Assembly: GCF_000186865.1 (NCBI RefSeq)
Contig: NW_008705582.1
Coordinates: 46,395-70,510 of the forward strand
Origin: Aureococcus anophagefferens
Taxonomy: Eukaryota > Sar > Pelagophyceae > Pelagomonadales > Pelagomonadaceae
Reading direction: 5' to 3'
DNA: 24,116 nt
Each line of letters opens with the position of its first letter. Position 1 is the first letter of the stretch. Under the pieces are notes generated by a model. That model made no database searches. It had not been told where the DNA came from and saw only the letters and a list, made by a program, of their open reading frames with translations. The translations under genes and the position numbers were made by a program. This document shows, piece by piece, positions 1-8,635 of this stretch.

Positions 1-199
1 GTTGCGGCAGTTCTGCGCGTGGTCTGCATGGCGGCCCCGGCGGCGGCGCGCCGCGCGGCCAGCGACGCGGCGGTGCCGACGTCGCCGGGGCCGGCCGGCG
101 TGCGCTTGTGGAGAGCAGCAAACGATGGCGCCGCCGCTGGTCGCACGCTGCGCCTGACCCGCCGCAGCGGCGGCACCGGCCGACACCCGGCGTCGCGCC
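1..199. other. Left edge, no supported gene
   Basis: GC-rich sequence before the Nudix gene. It is open in more than one frame, but no recognisable protein motif or splice-restored exon is visible. It probably holds the 5' leader and promoter of the gene starting at 200 and possibly the start of a divergent gene off the left edge. Confidence 0.3.
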
Positions 200-1090
200 A
201 TGGCCGCGTCGCGCTTCGCGGCGTCCCTCGGCGCCTGCGCGGCGGCCGCCGTGCGCGTGCCGACGCCCGCCGGCGGGCGGCGCGCGGCCATCGCCCTCGT
301 GCTGCGCGTCAACCCGGCGACGCGCGCCGAGGAGGCGCTCTTCATCAAGCGCGCGTCGCGGGCCGGCGACCCCTGGAGCGGCAACGTCGCGCTGCCCGGC
401 GGCCGCCGAGAACCCGGCGACGCCGACGACGAGGCGACGGCCGCGCGCGAATGCCTCGAGGAGGTAGGATTAGACGTCGGCGACGCGGGCCGGTGGCGGC
501 CCCTGGGCCGCGTCGCCGACGACCGCGTCGTCGTCAACGGCGCGCGGCCCCTCGTGCTCTCCATCTTCGCCTTCGACGCCGTCGGCGACGCCGGAGCGGC
601 GGCGCTCGCGCCGCAGCCGTCAGAGGTCGCCCACGCGTGGTGGGTGCCCTGCGCCGCCGTCGCGCCGGAAAACGTCGCCTGGCGCACGCTCGCGCTCGAG
701 GAGGCGTTCCAACCTTTGCGGCGCCTGCCGACGCTCGCGGCCGCGGGCCGCGCCGTCGGCCTCAAAGGCGTCCGCTTCGCGTGCGTCCGCCTGCCCCCGC
801 CCGGCGACGCCGGCGCCGGCGCCGACGCCGACGCCTTCGCGCTCTGGGGGCTCACGCTGGCCTGCGTCTCCGACGCGCGGCGGCGCGCGGGCCTCGCGCC
901 GCTCGTCGGCGCCGGCGCGGCGCGGGAGTTCGCGTCCGGCTTCGCCGCGGAGTCGCGCGCGGGCACGGCCGCGCTGCGCGTCGGCTTCGCGGCCGCGCGC
1001 TTCGCGGCGGCGCGGCCCCGGGCGGCGCGGGCGCTCGCGCTCGGGGCCGGCGCCGCCGCGGTCGCGGCCGCCGTCGCCGCGGGCCGCTAG
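200..1090 (+). CDS. Nudix hydrolase, CoA-diphosphatase-like
   Basis: A 296-residue protein that should hydrolyse a nucleoside-diphosphate-linked substrate. The Nudix box is clear: LPGG near residues 65-68, then REP..D..D, then RECLEEVGL at 83-91, with the metal-binding RE..EE core intact. The preceding LFIKRAS...DPWSG block (about 48-61) resembles the extra motif of CoA pyrophosphatases (NUDT7/NUDT8 and bacterial NudL type), so coenzyme A or its derivatives are the likeliest substrate (inference). The C-terminal 25 or so residues are almost all Ala/Val/Gly/Leu and could be a tail anchor or just composition bias. The start at 200 is the first ATG giving a normal N-terminus just ahead of the domain. 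No intron is needed. The family call is secure; substrate and location are not. Confidence 0.85.
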   Translation: MAASRFAASLGACAAAAVRVPTPAGGRRAAIALVLRVNPATRAEEALFIKRASRAGDPWSGNVALPGGRREPGDADDEATAARECLEEVGLDVGDAGRWRPLGRVADDRVVVNGARPLVLSIFAFDAVGDAGAAALAPQPSEVAHAWWVPCAAVAPENVAWRTLALEEAFQPLRRLPTLAAAGRAVGLKGVRFACVRLPPPGDAGAGADADAFALWGLTLACVSDARRRAGLAPLVGAGAAREFASGFAAESRAGTAALRVGFAAARFAAARPRAARALALGAGAAAVAAAVAAGR

Positions 1091-1224
1091 CTAGCCGGGG
1101 GCGCCGGGACCTAACTTTGAACCGCGCGCTTCGTCGAGCGAGTGCGCCGCGAATGCGGAGCGATGTCGTCAACATTTGGCTCTTCCTTGATCAGGCGACC
1201 AAGGCTTCGACCATCAACGCTCTT

Positions 1225-1261
1225 CAAGTTGGAGTTCAACTCTCGAGTTGCGGCCAACTTG
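1225..1261. promoter_or_regulatory. 37-bp interrupted palindrome upstream of the 1323 gene
   Basis: In the relatively AT-rich spacer 1091-1322, CAAGTTGG is followed by CAACTC, a 2-bp centre, GAGTTG, and then CCAACTTG. This gives nested 8-bp and 6-bp arms with short unequal spacers (4 and 3 bp). It lies about 60-100 bp before the ATG at 1323, where a dimeric-regulator site or a 5'-leader hairpin could sit. Function is inferred only from position and symmetry. Confidence 0.4.
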
Positions 1262-1322
1262 CAGGCTGTTGCAGCGGAGTCCACCTTCGAGCGTCGGTGT
1301 ACGACCCCGAGCGTTGCGGGCA

Positions 1323-1916
1323 ATGGACGCGCCGCCGCCCGCGAGCGCGCCGCCGGCGGACGCGCCGGCCGCGCCCGCGCCGTCCGCGCCCGCGCCGCCG
1401 CGGGACGCGCCGCCGCCCCCGCCGGTGCCGCCGCCCCTGCCGGCGCCGCTGCACGCTTTGCCGGCCAAGGCGCTCGAGAAGGCCTGCTGCCAGTTCCAGC
1501 TCAGCGGGCGGAAGCGCGGCGCCCTGGAGGCGCTCTGCGACGCGTCGGGCGTCGCCGCGGAGGGCGGCCCCGGCGGCAAGAAGCCGACGCGGCTCGAGCT
1601 CGCCGCCGCGCTGCTGCCGAGCAAGCCCGCGGCGTGCGCGCGCCACGCGGCCGCGGCCGCGGGCGACGGTGCGCCGCGCGCCCCGTCGCCGGCGTCCGCC
1701 GCCGCCGCGCCGCGGCGGGGCGTGACGCCCGCGGAGCGCGCGCGCGCGCGCGAGATCGTCGCCGCCGTCGTCTACGATCGGCTCGCGCGGCGCGCGCGCG
1801 CGGCGGCGGCGCCGCTCGGCGCGCCGCCGCTGCCGTACCCGCTGGGCGTCGCCGCGGGCCCGCCGCCGCCTCGCCGCGCCCGCGCCCGCCGCCCGCGCCG
1901 GCGGCGGCCCCCGTGA
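1323..1916 (+). CDS. Pro/Ala-rich protein of unknown function, possible 3' frameshift
   Basis: The reading frame from ATG 1323 encodes 197 residues. The N-terminal 50 residues are a Pro/Ala linker. Residues about 50-100 form a compact part (KALEKACCQFQLSGRKRGALEAL begins it) with a helical look, loosely like a small SAP- or SWIB-like helical domain. A second helical block (REIVAAVVYDRLARRA) follows. The last 15 residues of this frame are Arg/Pro nonsense, whereas the frame one base earlier reads through 1917 as a more natural Pro/Trp-rich tail (PPPWLPPAPRW...) to a stop at 1985-1987. Loss of one C in the GC-rich run around 1855-1885 would join the two, so the true end may be 1987. I do not recognise the family. 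Confidence 0.5.
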   Translation: MDAPPPASAPPADAPAAPAPSAPAPPRDAPPPPPVPPPLPAPLHALPAKALEKACCQFQLSGRKRGALEALCDASGVAAEGGPGGKKPTRLELAAALLPSKPAACARHAAAAAGDGAPRAPSPASAAAAPRRGVTPAERARAREIVAAVVYDRLARRARAAAAPLGAPPLPYPLGVAAGPPPPRRARARRPRRRRPP

Positions 1917-2407
1917 TCGCGTGGCCCCCGCCGTGGCTGCCCCCGGCCCCGCGGTGGCGCCCGGGGCCGCTGCCCGCGCGCAAGTAAGGAGGACGCCGAG
2001 CCGTCGCGCCGGTCGCGCGCGCGCGACTCGTCCGCGGCCGGCGAGCGCGCCGCGAGTTGCGCCACTCGTTGCGCCGAGTGTTGCGCCGTTACCGGCGCGC
2101 CCGGCCCCGCCTCGGTTTCTGGCATCGTGAAGTGAACTGCGAGGACTGGCAGGGGGCAGCCCCGCCGGCGCTTACGAGAGGCCATACACTCGCGCCGCGG
2201 CGTGCGGCCCAACCGGTGCCCGGCGGTGGGCCGTCGCCGTCGCGGCGGCGTCCGCCGCCGCGCCGCGCCGCCGCCGGCCGCGGCCCGCGGTGTGCCTCGT
2301 GTCCGCGCCGCCGCGCGCGCCGCCTCGGGCCAGGGGTCGGCCGGCTCGAGCCCGGCCCCCCGGCGGCGGCGCCCCCGCCGCCGCCGGCCCGCCGCGGTCC
2401 GGAGGCC
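1917..2407. other. GC-rich spacer and leader before the kinase gene
   Basis: About 490 bp, or 420 bp if the previous gene ends at 1987. It holds short direct repeats of a GTTGCGCC-like unit around 2050-2095 and a long Pro/Arg-coding GC tract up to 2407. The kinase frame is open upstream of its ATG from about 2057, but no ATG and no kinase-related motif occurs there. I read it as promoter and leader. Confidence 0.35.
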
Positions 2408-5298
2408 ATGTCCGAGTTCAAGGCGCTGAGCCGGTCCTTTAGTCGAAATGCGCTCAAGAAGATGGGCCTCGGCTCCGCGCCGACGACGCGGCCCGAGCTC
2501 GGCCGCCGCGAGTCGCGGCGCAAGTCGCAGGACGGCCGCGAGAACCGCGCGGCGCGGCCCCACGCCATCGCCGACGCCGACGCGACGGCCCTCGACGAGC
2601 ACTTCGTCAAGACCGTCATCCCGAAGAAGGAGTCCGCGCAGGCGATCATTTTGGAAGCTTTGCAGAACTCGACGCTCTTCAAGGACATGGAGCACGACCA
2701 GCGCGTCGACGTCATGCTCGCCATGGACAAGATGTCCGTGCGCGCGGGCCAGGACCTCATCCGCCAGGGCGAGCCGGGCAACGCCTTCTACGTCATCGAG
2801 AAGGGCGAGTTCGACATCGTCATCGACGGCTGCCGCGTGACGACGTTCCGCCGCGGCGGCTCCTTCGGCGAGGTCGCGCTGATCCGCGAGCAGCCCCGGG
2901 CGGCGACGGTGACGGCCATCACGTCCGCCGTCTGCTGGCGCCTCGAGCGGAGCCTCTTCCGGAAGTACGTCGCGAACACGACGGCGTCGACGATCGACCA
3001 GATCGTCCGCGACTTCCGCCAGGCGCAGCTGCTCAAGGATTTGCCGTTGCCCCACCTCACGAAGCTCGCGACGCACACGTCCCTCGAGCACTTCGAGACG
3101 GGCACGCGCGTCATCGCCAAGGACGAGTTCGGCGACAAGTTCTACGTCATCCGCGAGGCCCCGGGCGGGAAACAAACATATGCCACACGACTTCAATATG
3201 CATGCATTCGCACGGTTTCGACGTACTTCTTTGACTGTCTCAAAAAAACCTTCCGAGAGAAAACGATCCGTCCAAAAATCAGCCGAATCGACTTCGATGT
3301 GACCGAGCTCGAGAGGTTTGAAGTGTGTGCTGGACGGGGCGTTCCACTGGTTGTTTCCCACACAGGCGAGGGCCGCGTGCGCTGCAGCAACATCGGCAAG
3401 GTGAGCCGGCGCGACTCCCAGTCCACGAGCCGCGCGGGCGAGAAGCCCGCCTACGTCGACCTCGGCAAGGGCGCGCACTTTGGCGAGCGCGCGCTCCTGC
3501 GCGACGAGATGCGCGCGTGCGACGTCATCGCGCTCGAGCCCACGGCGTGCTACGTCGTGAGCCGCGCGGACTTCAACGCCATGCTCGGGTCCATGACCGA
3601 GGCCATGGAGCGGTGCCTCGCGCTCCGCGTCATCATGTCGATGAAGCGCGCCGCGGCGCCGCGAAAAGCGCGCGCGACGCGCCCGACCTCGAACACGCGC
3701 CGATCTCGTGTCCGCTGAAGAAGTTTGGACGAGCGCGCAGCGCTCGGCGCGCTCTCGACGCGCGCGTGCTTTTTGTCCGTCGACGCGTTTCCTCGCGCGA
3801 CCCCAGGTGCGTCGCGCGCGATCGCGGCGCCGCGTCCGCGCTGCGGGAGCCGGACGTCTTCGAGCAGCTCGAGCGCAAGATCTACAAGGCCGGCGACTGC
3901 CTGTCGCCCAACGTCGCGTCCCTCAAGAAGGTCGTCGTCGTCGCGAGCGGCGTCGTCGACGTCCGCGGCGGCGCCCCCGGCCTCCGCCAGCTCGCGGGCC
4001 TCTTCTTGGGGCGGCGGGTCCTGCGCACGGGCGACCTGCTGGGCTGGCAGGCGCTGAGCGACGAGCCCGCGGACGCCGCGTCGCCGGCGGAGCGCGCGAC
4101 CAAGGCCGCGCAGAGCCTCTTCTGGCGCGCGTACGCGTCGACGGACGTCGTCTGCTACGAGCTCGACGCGGCCGTCGTGCTCAAGAAGCGGAGCGGGAGC
4201 GGCGGGAGCCGGCGGAGCTCGCGGTCGAGCGCGGACCGCAAGGACTACCCCGACTTCCACGACCTCGACGTGCGGCGGACGCTCGGCACGGGCGCGTTCG
4301 GGCGCGTGAAGCTCTGCTCCTACACGCCGCCCTTCGGGGAGCCCAAGGTCTACGCGCTCAAGATGCTCGTGAAGAAGACCATGGTCGAGATGAAGCAGAC
4401 GCACGCGGTGCTCTACGAGCGGAAGATCCTGAACCAGCTCCGCCACCCGTTCATCCTGCGGCTCCACACGACGTACCAGTCGCGCGACGCGTGCTACTTC
4501 CTCCTCGAGCTCGTCCAGGGCGGCGAGCTCTTCTCGCGGCTGACGACCTTCCCCGACGGCGACTTCCCCGCGGAGGAGACGCGGTTCTACTCCGCGGCGA
4601 CGCTGCTCGCGATGGAGTACGTCCACAGCCAGAACATGGTCTACCGGGACCTCAAGCCGGAGAACATTTTGATCGACACGGCGGGCTACGTGCGCGTCGT
4701 CGACTTTGGCTTCGCGAAGCGCCTCGCGGGCGAGCAGCCGACGTTCACGATCGTCGGCACGCCCGAGTACCTGTCGCCCGAGTGCGCGCTCGGCCAGGGC
4801 TACCGCATGGACGTGGACCTGTGGGCCTTCGGGGTCCTCGTCTTCGAGATGCTCAAGGGCAACGGGCCCTTCTGCCCCGCGGACCCGGACGACACGATGG
4901 CCATCTTCAAGCTCATCTCGGACTGCCGCATCGAGTTCTCGCGGAAGGAGACGTCGGCCTTCGGCGCGCCGGCGACGTCCCTCTGCAAGGAGCTCCTGAA
5001 CCGGTCGCGGAAGAAGCGCCTCGGCAACCTCAAGGGCGGCGTGAAGAACATCAAGGACCACGCGTACTTCGCGGGCGTCGACTTCCACGCGATCCTCAAC
5101 CGCCGCGTCGCCGCGCCCTGGAACCCGGAGGTCTCCGACCCCTTCGACACGTCCTGCTTCGACGAGTACGACGAGGCCATGGACATCCCGACCTTTGCCG
5201 GCGACCAGCACGCGTTCACGGAGTTCTCCGACGGCACGATCGACGACTCCCACCTCGTCCACAACGTCCAGCAGCAGCTCCTGCCCACGGTCCACTGA
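2408..5298 (+). CDS. Cyclic-nucleotide-dependent protein kinase, PKG type (AGC family)
   Basis: Exons 2408-3152, 3366-3645 and 3807-5298 join to 838 residues. CNB-A lies near residues 110-185 with an intact phosphate-binding cassette FGEVALIREQPRAATV (153-168); the Thr after RAA is the residue that favours cGMP in known PKGs. CNB-B near 225-320 has FGERALLRDEMRACDV (287-302). A third CNB-like region near 350-460 lacks a cassette and looks degenerate, as in apicomplexan PKGs. The AGC kinase domain has LGTGAFG (501-507), the ATP-site Lys527, YRDLKPEN with catalytic Asp623, DFG at 641, GTPEYLSPE, and a C-tail with FDEY and FTEF (812-815). The start is the first ATG, 5' of a basic Ser-rich N-terminus. 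Both introns are introner-derived. Activation by cGMP rather than cAMP is an inference from sequence. Confidence 0.9.
3153..3365 (+). mobile_element. Family 2 introner forming kinase intron 1
   Basis: The element occupies 3161-3365 (205 bp). It starts CCGGGCGGGAAACAA and ends TTGTTTCCCACACAG, the second being the inverted partner of the first. Flanks are GCGAGGCC (3153-3160) and GCGAGGGC (3366-3373), an 8-bp target duplication with one mismatch. The intron runs from the GC of the left copy to the CAG at the element end (213 nt, phase 1). Removal rebuilds FYVIREGRVRCSN across CNB-B. The intron length is a multiple of three and has no in-frame stop. Confidence 0.9.
3646..3806 (+). mobile_element. 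Degraded family 1 introner forming kinase intron 2
   Basis: Frame continuity needs an intron here ending at CCCCAG (3801-3806). The interior aligns in order with intact family 1 copies: GAAAAG near 3663, CCCGACCTCGAA near 3682, ATCTCG, TTTGGACGAGCG (3724-3735), CTCGG, GCTCTCGA and GTGCTTTTT (3767-3775), with two internal deletions and many AT-to-GC changes. The donor best fitting phase 2 is GC at 3646. Left GCGCGCCG and right GTGCGTCG agree at 6 of 8 positions, as an aged target duplication would. The exact donor is less certain than the acceptor. Confidence 0.7.
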
Positions 5299-5434
5299 GG
5301 CTTAAGCATCGAGATTCACCATGCCTTCACCCGAAACTCGCCGAACTGCTTCGTTCACGCTCAGCCACTGCCACAAGCTCGGCCGATCGGAAGAGAGCCC
5401 GGCAACGACGCGTGGCAAGAGAGAGCCCGCCGCC

Positions 5435-7621
5435 ATGCTGCGGCGCGTCACCCTGGCGCTGTCGCTGGCGCTCGCCGTCGGGCGCTTCAACGACAACAAG
5501 ACGGTCTGGGGCCAGGACGACGACCAGATCGTCGTCACCATCAAGGCGGACTGCGACATGGCGACGACGCACGTCAACGTCCTCGCGGACCGCTTCACCT
5601 TCTCCTGCAAGGCCTGGAACTGGCGCGAGGAGTGGGAGACGGTCGTCGTCGACTTCGTGACGCGCGAGGACGTCAAGCCCGACGCAAAGCTCAAGTGCGC
5701 GAAGCGGGACCGGACCGCGGGCTACCTCGACCAGGTCACGTGCAAGGTCGACAAGTTCCACGCGGGCCACCTCTGGGACCGGCTCACCTGGGAGGAGCAG
5801 GCGCTGGACCTGCGCTACGACTGGGGCCTCACGGAGACGTCGGACGACTTCGGCGACGACCCGGGCTCCGCGGCCTACGCGACGCCCTTCGACCAGCCGT
5901 ACGCGGGCTCCGAGGACAAGGTCAAGTCCTACTCGGCGGCGGAGCTGCGGGCGGCGACGGACGTCTACGACGCCGTCTTCGCGGACGTGCGCTGGCCCTT
6001 CTGCAATTTGTGCGACTTCTACGCGAACGCGGTCGTCGACGCCGCGGAGCGGTTCCCGGGCGTGCTCGAGGACGAGGCCACGGGCCTGAGCGCGCGCTTC
6101 GCCGTGCTCGACGGCTTCGACGTGCACCGCGACCTCGCGCGGCGCCTCGGGGCCAAGTGCGACTACACGTGCCCTTTGGCGGTTATCAAGAAGGACCAGC
6201 CGCCGCGGCTCGTGCCGCGGCCGTTCTACGGCGGCGATCTGAGCGAGCTCTACGCGGCGATCCGGCCCGTCATCGTCGAGATGGAGGAGGAGGACGCGCT
6301 CGAGGTCGCGACGACGTCGCGCACCGTCGTCGCGCGCTTCAAGGACGGGTCCGTGCTGAGCCACCTCTTCGAGGGCATGGCCGAGGCGCACCGGCCGCAC
6401 CAGCACCTCATGGACATCAACTTCATCAAGGTCGTGGACCTGGCCCCCGACGCGGCCCTGGGCCTCACGGCCTACTCGCCGTCGGGCGAGACGAATTTTC
6501 TCGCGAACGACGCCGCCGCGGAGACGAACCTCACCGCGTGGGTCGGCTGGGCCACCGCGGACAAGATTTTGAAGTACGACCCCGACTCCGGCGGCCAGGA
6601 CTTCACGGTCACCAAGTTCATCGGCGACCGCGGCGTCAAGGGCGAGCTCCACGTCTTCATCGGCGACTCGTGCCCGAAGCGCATGAAGAGCCGGTGCGCC
6701 ATGTTCTTCGACGCGCTCGAGGGCGTCGCGGACGACTTCCGCGGCAGGGTCCAGGTGCGGCTCCACGAGACGCACGCGTCCAGCCCGCTCACGGACTACG
6801 GCACGGAGCTGAACCTCGAGCGGTCCCAGGAGGACGCGGCGAAGCTCCTGGCCGCGGCGCTGCCCATCGTCGGCTTCAAGGCGGACGCGCTCGACTTCTT
6901 CGGCAAGAACTACTTTTTGCCCATGGACCCGCTCAAGGTGCTCACGGACTTCGAGTTCAAGGACAAGCTCGCGGCGTGGGTCCAGGCCTGCCTCGACGGA
7001 ACCGCGGCCCAGTGGCTCCGGAGCGTCGAGCCGCCGGCGGCCCAGTTCGTCGACACGAAGGTCTACGCGGCCGTCGGCTCGACGGTCGGCTCCGCGGTCT
7101 TCGGCGACGCGACGCACCAGGCGCCGACGGCCGCGGGCGTCGCGGCGCTGCCGGAGGGGCCCTGGCTCGGCGAGACGCTGCTCCACGCGCAGGTCGACTT
7201 CTTCGACGCCAAGGGCGTCCAGAAGCGGGCGAGCCTCGAGAAGATGGCCGACGCGCTCGACGGCATCCCGGGCATCCGCGCCGCGCACATCGCCGCGGGC
7301 CCGGAGAACGACATGGACCGCGCGCGCTTCGTCGACGCGGCCGACGACAAGCACGCGGGCACGAACCACAAGGCGGACATCGACGGCTTCTGGTTCGTGC
7401 CGAGCCGCGACGCCGTCCTCGCCGGCGCGCGGCCCGCGCGGTTCGCGCCCAAGAAGACGTCGAAGAAGAAGAAGGGCAAGAACTTCAGCGCCCAGCTCCT
7501 CGAGTTCATGGAGAAGCACTCGGCCGTCCTCGCCGGCGACGACGCCAAGTTCCGCCTCAAGGCCAACGTCGCCAAGGCGAACCACGCGCGCGCGACCGGC
7601 GCGGACTTCGACGAGCTCTAG
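5435..7621 (+). CDS. ER-lumenal CS-domain/thioredoxin-fold (PDI-like) protein
   Basis: 728 residues, no intron. ATG 5435 is preferred to in-frame 5321 because it begins a signal peptide (MLRRVTLALSLALAVG). A CS/p23-like domain follows (about 25-130: VWGQDDDQIVVTIK ... KFHAGHLWDRLTWEE). Then comes a thioredoxin-fold domain with a CNLC redox motif at 190-193 (WPFCNLCDFY), a PDI-b-like central region, and a second thioredoxin-like part near 400-540 without CxxC (LLAAALPIVGFK ... DKLAAWVQACLDGT). The tail is Lys-rich (KKTSKKKKGK) and the last four residues are FDEL, close to the KDEL-type ER retention signal. I infer an ER redox chaperone acting on secretory proteins. Specific substrates are unknown. 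Confidence 0.75.
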   Translation: MLRRVTLALSLALAVGRFNDNKTVWGQDDDQIVVTIKADCDMATTHVNVLADRFTFSCKAWNWREEWETVVVDFVTREDVKPDAKLKCAKRDRTAGYLDQVTCKVDKFHAGHLWDRLTWEEQALDLRYDWGLTETSDDFGDDPGSAAYATPFDQPYAGSEDKVKSYSAAELRAATDVYDAVFADVRWPFCNLCDFYANAVVDAAERFPGVLEDEATGLSARFAVLDGFDVHRDLARRLGAKCDYTCPLAVIKKDQPPRLVPRPFYGGDLSELYAAIRPVIVEMEEEDALEVATTSRTVVARFKDGSVLSHLFEGMAEAHRPHQHLMDINFIKVVDLAPDAALGLTAYSPSGETNFLANDAAAETNLTAWVGWATADKILKYDPDSGGQDFTVTKFIGDRGVKGELHVFIGDSCPKRMKSRCAMFFDALEGVADDFRGRVQVRLHETHASSPLTDYGTELNLERSQEDAAKLLAAALPIVGFKADALDFFGKNYFLPMDPLKVLTDFEFKDKLAAWVQACLDGTAAQWLRSVEPPAAQFVDTKVYAAVGSTVGSAVFGDATHQAPTAAGVAALPEGPWLGETLLHAQVDFFDAKGVQKRASLEKMADALDGIPGIRAAHIAAGPENDMDRARFVDAADDKHAGTNHKADIDGFWFVPSRDAVLAGARPARFAPKKTSKKKKGKNFSAQLLEFMEKHSAVLAGDDAKFRLKANVAKANHARATGADFDEL

Positions 7622-7684
7622 CGCGCACCGCCGCCGACTCCCCTATGGCCGCACCCTATCGGCCCGAGTCGTCTTTTTTTACTA
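7622..7684. other. Convergent 3' spacer
   Basis: 63 bp between the stops of the PDI-like gene and the PQ-loop gene. It contains a T-run (GTCTTTTTTTACTA, about 7670-7683), the only AT-rich stretch. It probably carries the 3' ends of both transcripts. Confidence 0.3.
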
Positions 7685-8458
7685 CTAGGACGCGTAGAGC
7701 AGGATCTGGCCGAGCAGCGTCGCATTGAGCGCGAGGCCCAGGAGGAAGCCGCAGAGGAGCAGCGTGTCCTTCGTGAGCGTGAGCGTCGTGAACGCGCGGA
7801 TCGCGTTGCCGCCGACGGACAGGCCCGCGGTGATCGCCGACCACTGGCCGCCGGACCGGCGCTGGAAGTTGAGGACGATCTGCGGCAGCAGGCTCACGGT
7901 CATGAGCGCCGTCGCGCCGGCCTGGAGCGCCGCGAGGACCCGCGGCGGCACGGGCCGCGTCGCGAGCGCGACGACGGCCGCCGCCGCCGCCGCGGCCGCC
8001 GCGGCGACGGGCGCCGCGCCCGCGCCCCGGCTGAGCGCGACGACGACGCAGAGCGCGAGCGACTGCGCGGACAGCGCGACGGTCTCGACGTACGTCGACG
8101 CGGGGAAGCCCTTCTGGTAGCTGTAGGCCGCGGAGACGCCGTAGCCCGCGAGGCTCAGCGCGAAGGTCGACAGCGCGAGCCCGTCCGCGGACCGCTGCGC
8201 CGCTACTTCGTAGAGGATCGGCGCGTAGAGGAGCACGCTGCCCGCGCCGATGACGTAGCCGAGCACGCGCGCCGCGAGCTTCTGGGCGCCGCCGGCGTCG
8301 GCGCGCTCGCCGCCGCCGCGCAGCGACGGCGGCGCGGCGGCGCGGGCCGCGCCGGGGCCCGCGGGCCGGCGCAGCCGCGCGGCGGCCGGCGCGCGAGCCC
8401 GCGGGCAGGTCAGCGCGGCGGCGCGCGCCACGACGAGCAAGAGCAACGGCGTGCGCAT
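7685..8458 (-). CDS. PQ-loop repeat membrane protein, MPDU1-like, with presequence
   Basis: 257 residues from ATG 8458; an in-frame upstream ATG at 8530 is less likely because 8458 opens directly on a signal peptide (MRTPLLLLVVARAAALTC). About 45 Arg/Ala/Pro-rich residues follow, which together would make a bipartite plastid presequence, although the usual Phe after cleavage is missing. The body has two PQ-loop units. The first has YAPILYEVAAQRSADGLAL with AP in place of PQ, followed by FPASTYVE. The second has LLPQIVLNFQRRSGGQWS with PQ intact, followed by NAIRAFTTL. Six to seven hydrophobic segments are visible. The layout is closest to MPDU1-type proteins rather than SWEET or KDEL-receptor relatives. 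The transported solute, if any, is unknown. It is divergently arranged with the 8636 gene. Confidence 0.75.
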   Translation of the reverse strand: MRTPLLLLVVARAAALTCPRARAPAAARLRRPAGPGAARAAAPPSLRGGGERADAGGAQKLAARVLGYVIGAGSVLLYAPILYEVAAQRSADGLALSTFALSLAGYGVSAAYSYQKGFPASTYVETVALSAQSLALCVVVALSRGAGAAPVAAAAAAAAAAVVALATRPVPPRVLAALQAGATALMTVSLLPQIVLNFQRRSGGQWSAITAGLSVGGNAIRAFTTLTLTKDTLLLCGFLLGLALNATLLGQILLYAS

Positions 8459-8635
8459 GAGTGCTGCGTTTCTGGCGGCGGGTGAGGCGCGCGCGTCGAG
8501 GTTGCGTCGAGGCGGTGCCGAGCGCTTCAAGCTAGCGGCGGGTGAGGCACGCGGGGTTGGCGTCGAGGCGGTGCCGAGTGCTTCTCAGCCTGCATTTTAG
8601 CGAGTTTGCCACAAGATCCCGGCACTGCCGACCCC
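8459..8635. promoter_or_regulatory. Divergent promoter with a tandem duplication
   Basis: The 177-bp spacer between ATG 8458 (-) and ATG 8636 (+) must hold both promoters. A unit starting GCGGCGGGTGAGGC and ending GTCGAGGCGGTGCCGAG(C/T)GCTTC occurs twice, at about 8475-8529 and 8535-8584, with small internal differences. The right third (8585-8635) is AT-richer. A regulatory role is inferred from position. Confidence 0.5.

Noticed and set aside
105..124. TGTGGAGAGCAGCAAAC-like sequence near the left edge as a third copy of the 49-bp repeat
   Set aside because: Only short words are shared and their order differs; it does not align as a copy.
19..1725. A 568-codon plus-strand ORF spanning the Nudix gene and beyond
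   Set aside because: It is Arg/Ala/Pro-rich shadow coding in another frame of the Nudix gene, with no domain. Long open frames are expected in all frames at this GC content.
1772..3478. Long minus-strand ORF opposite the kinase gene (a similar one lies at 3550-5295)
   Set aside because: Antisense to clear kinase and CNB motifs, with Arg/Leu/Val-biased composition. GC-rich codon use suppresses stops on the opposite strand.
5327..7585. 752-codon minus-strand ORF opposite the PDI-like gene
   Set aside because: Antisense shadow; the plus strand has a signal peptide, a CxxC motif and FDEL.
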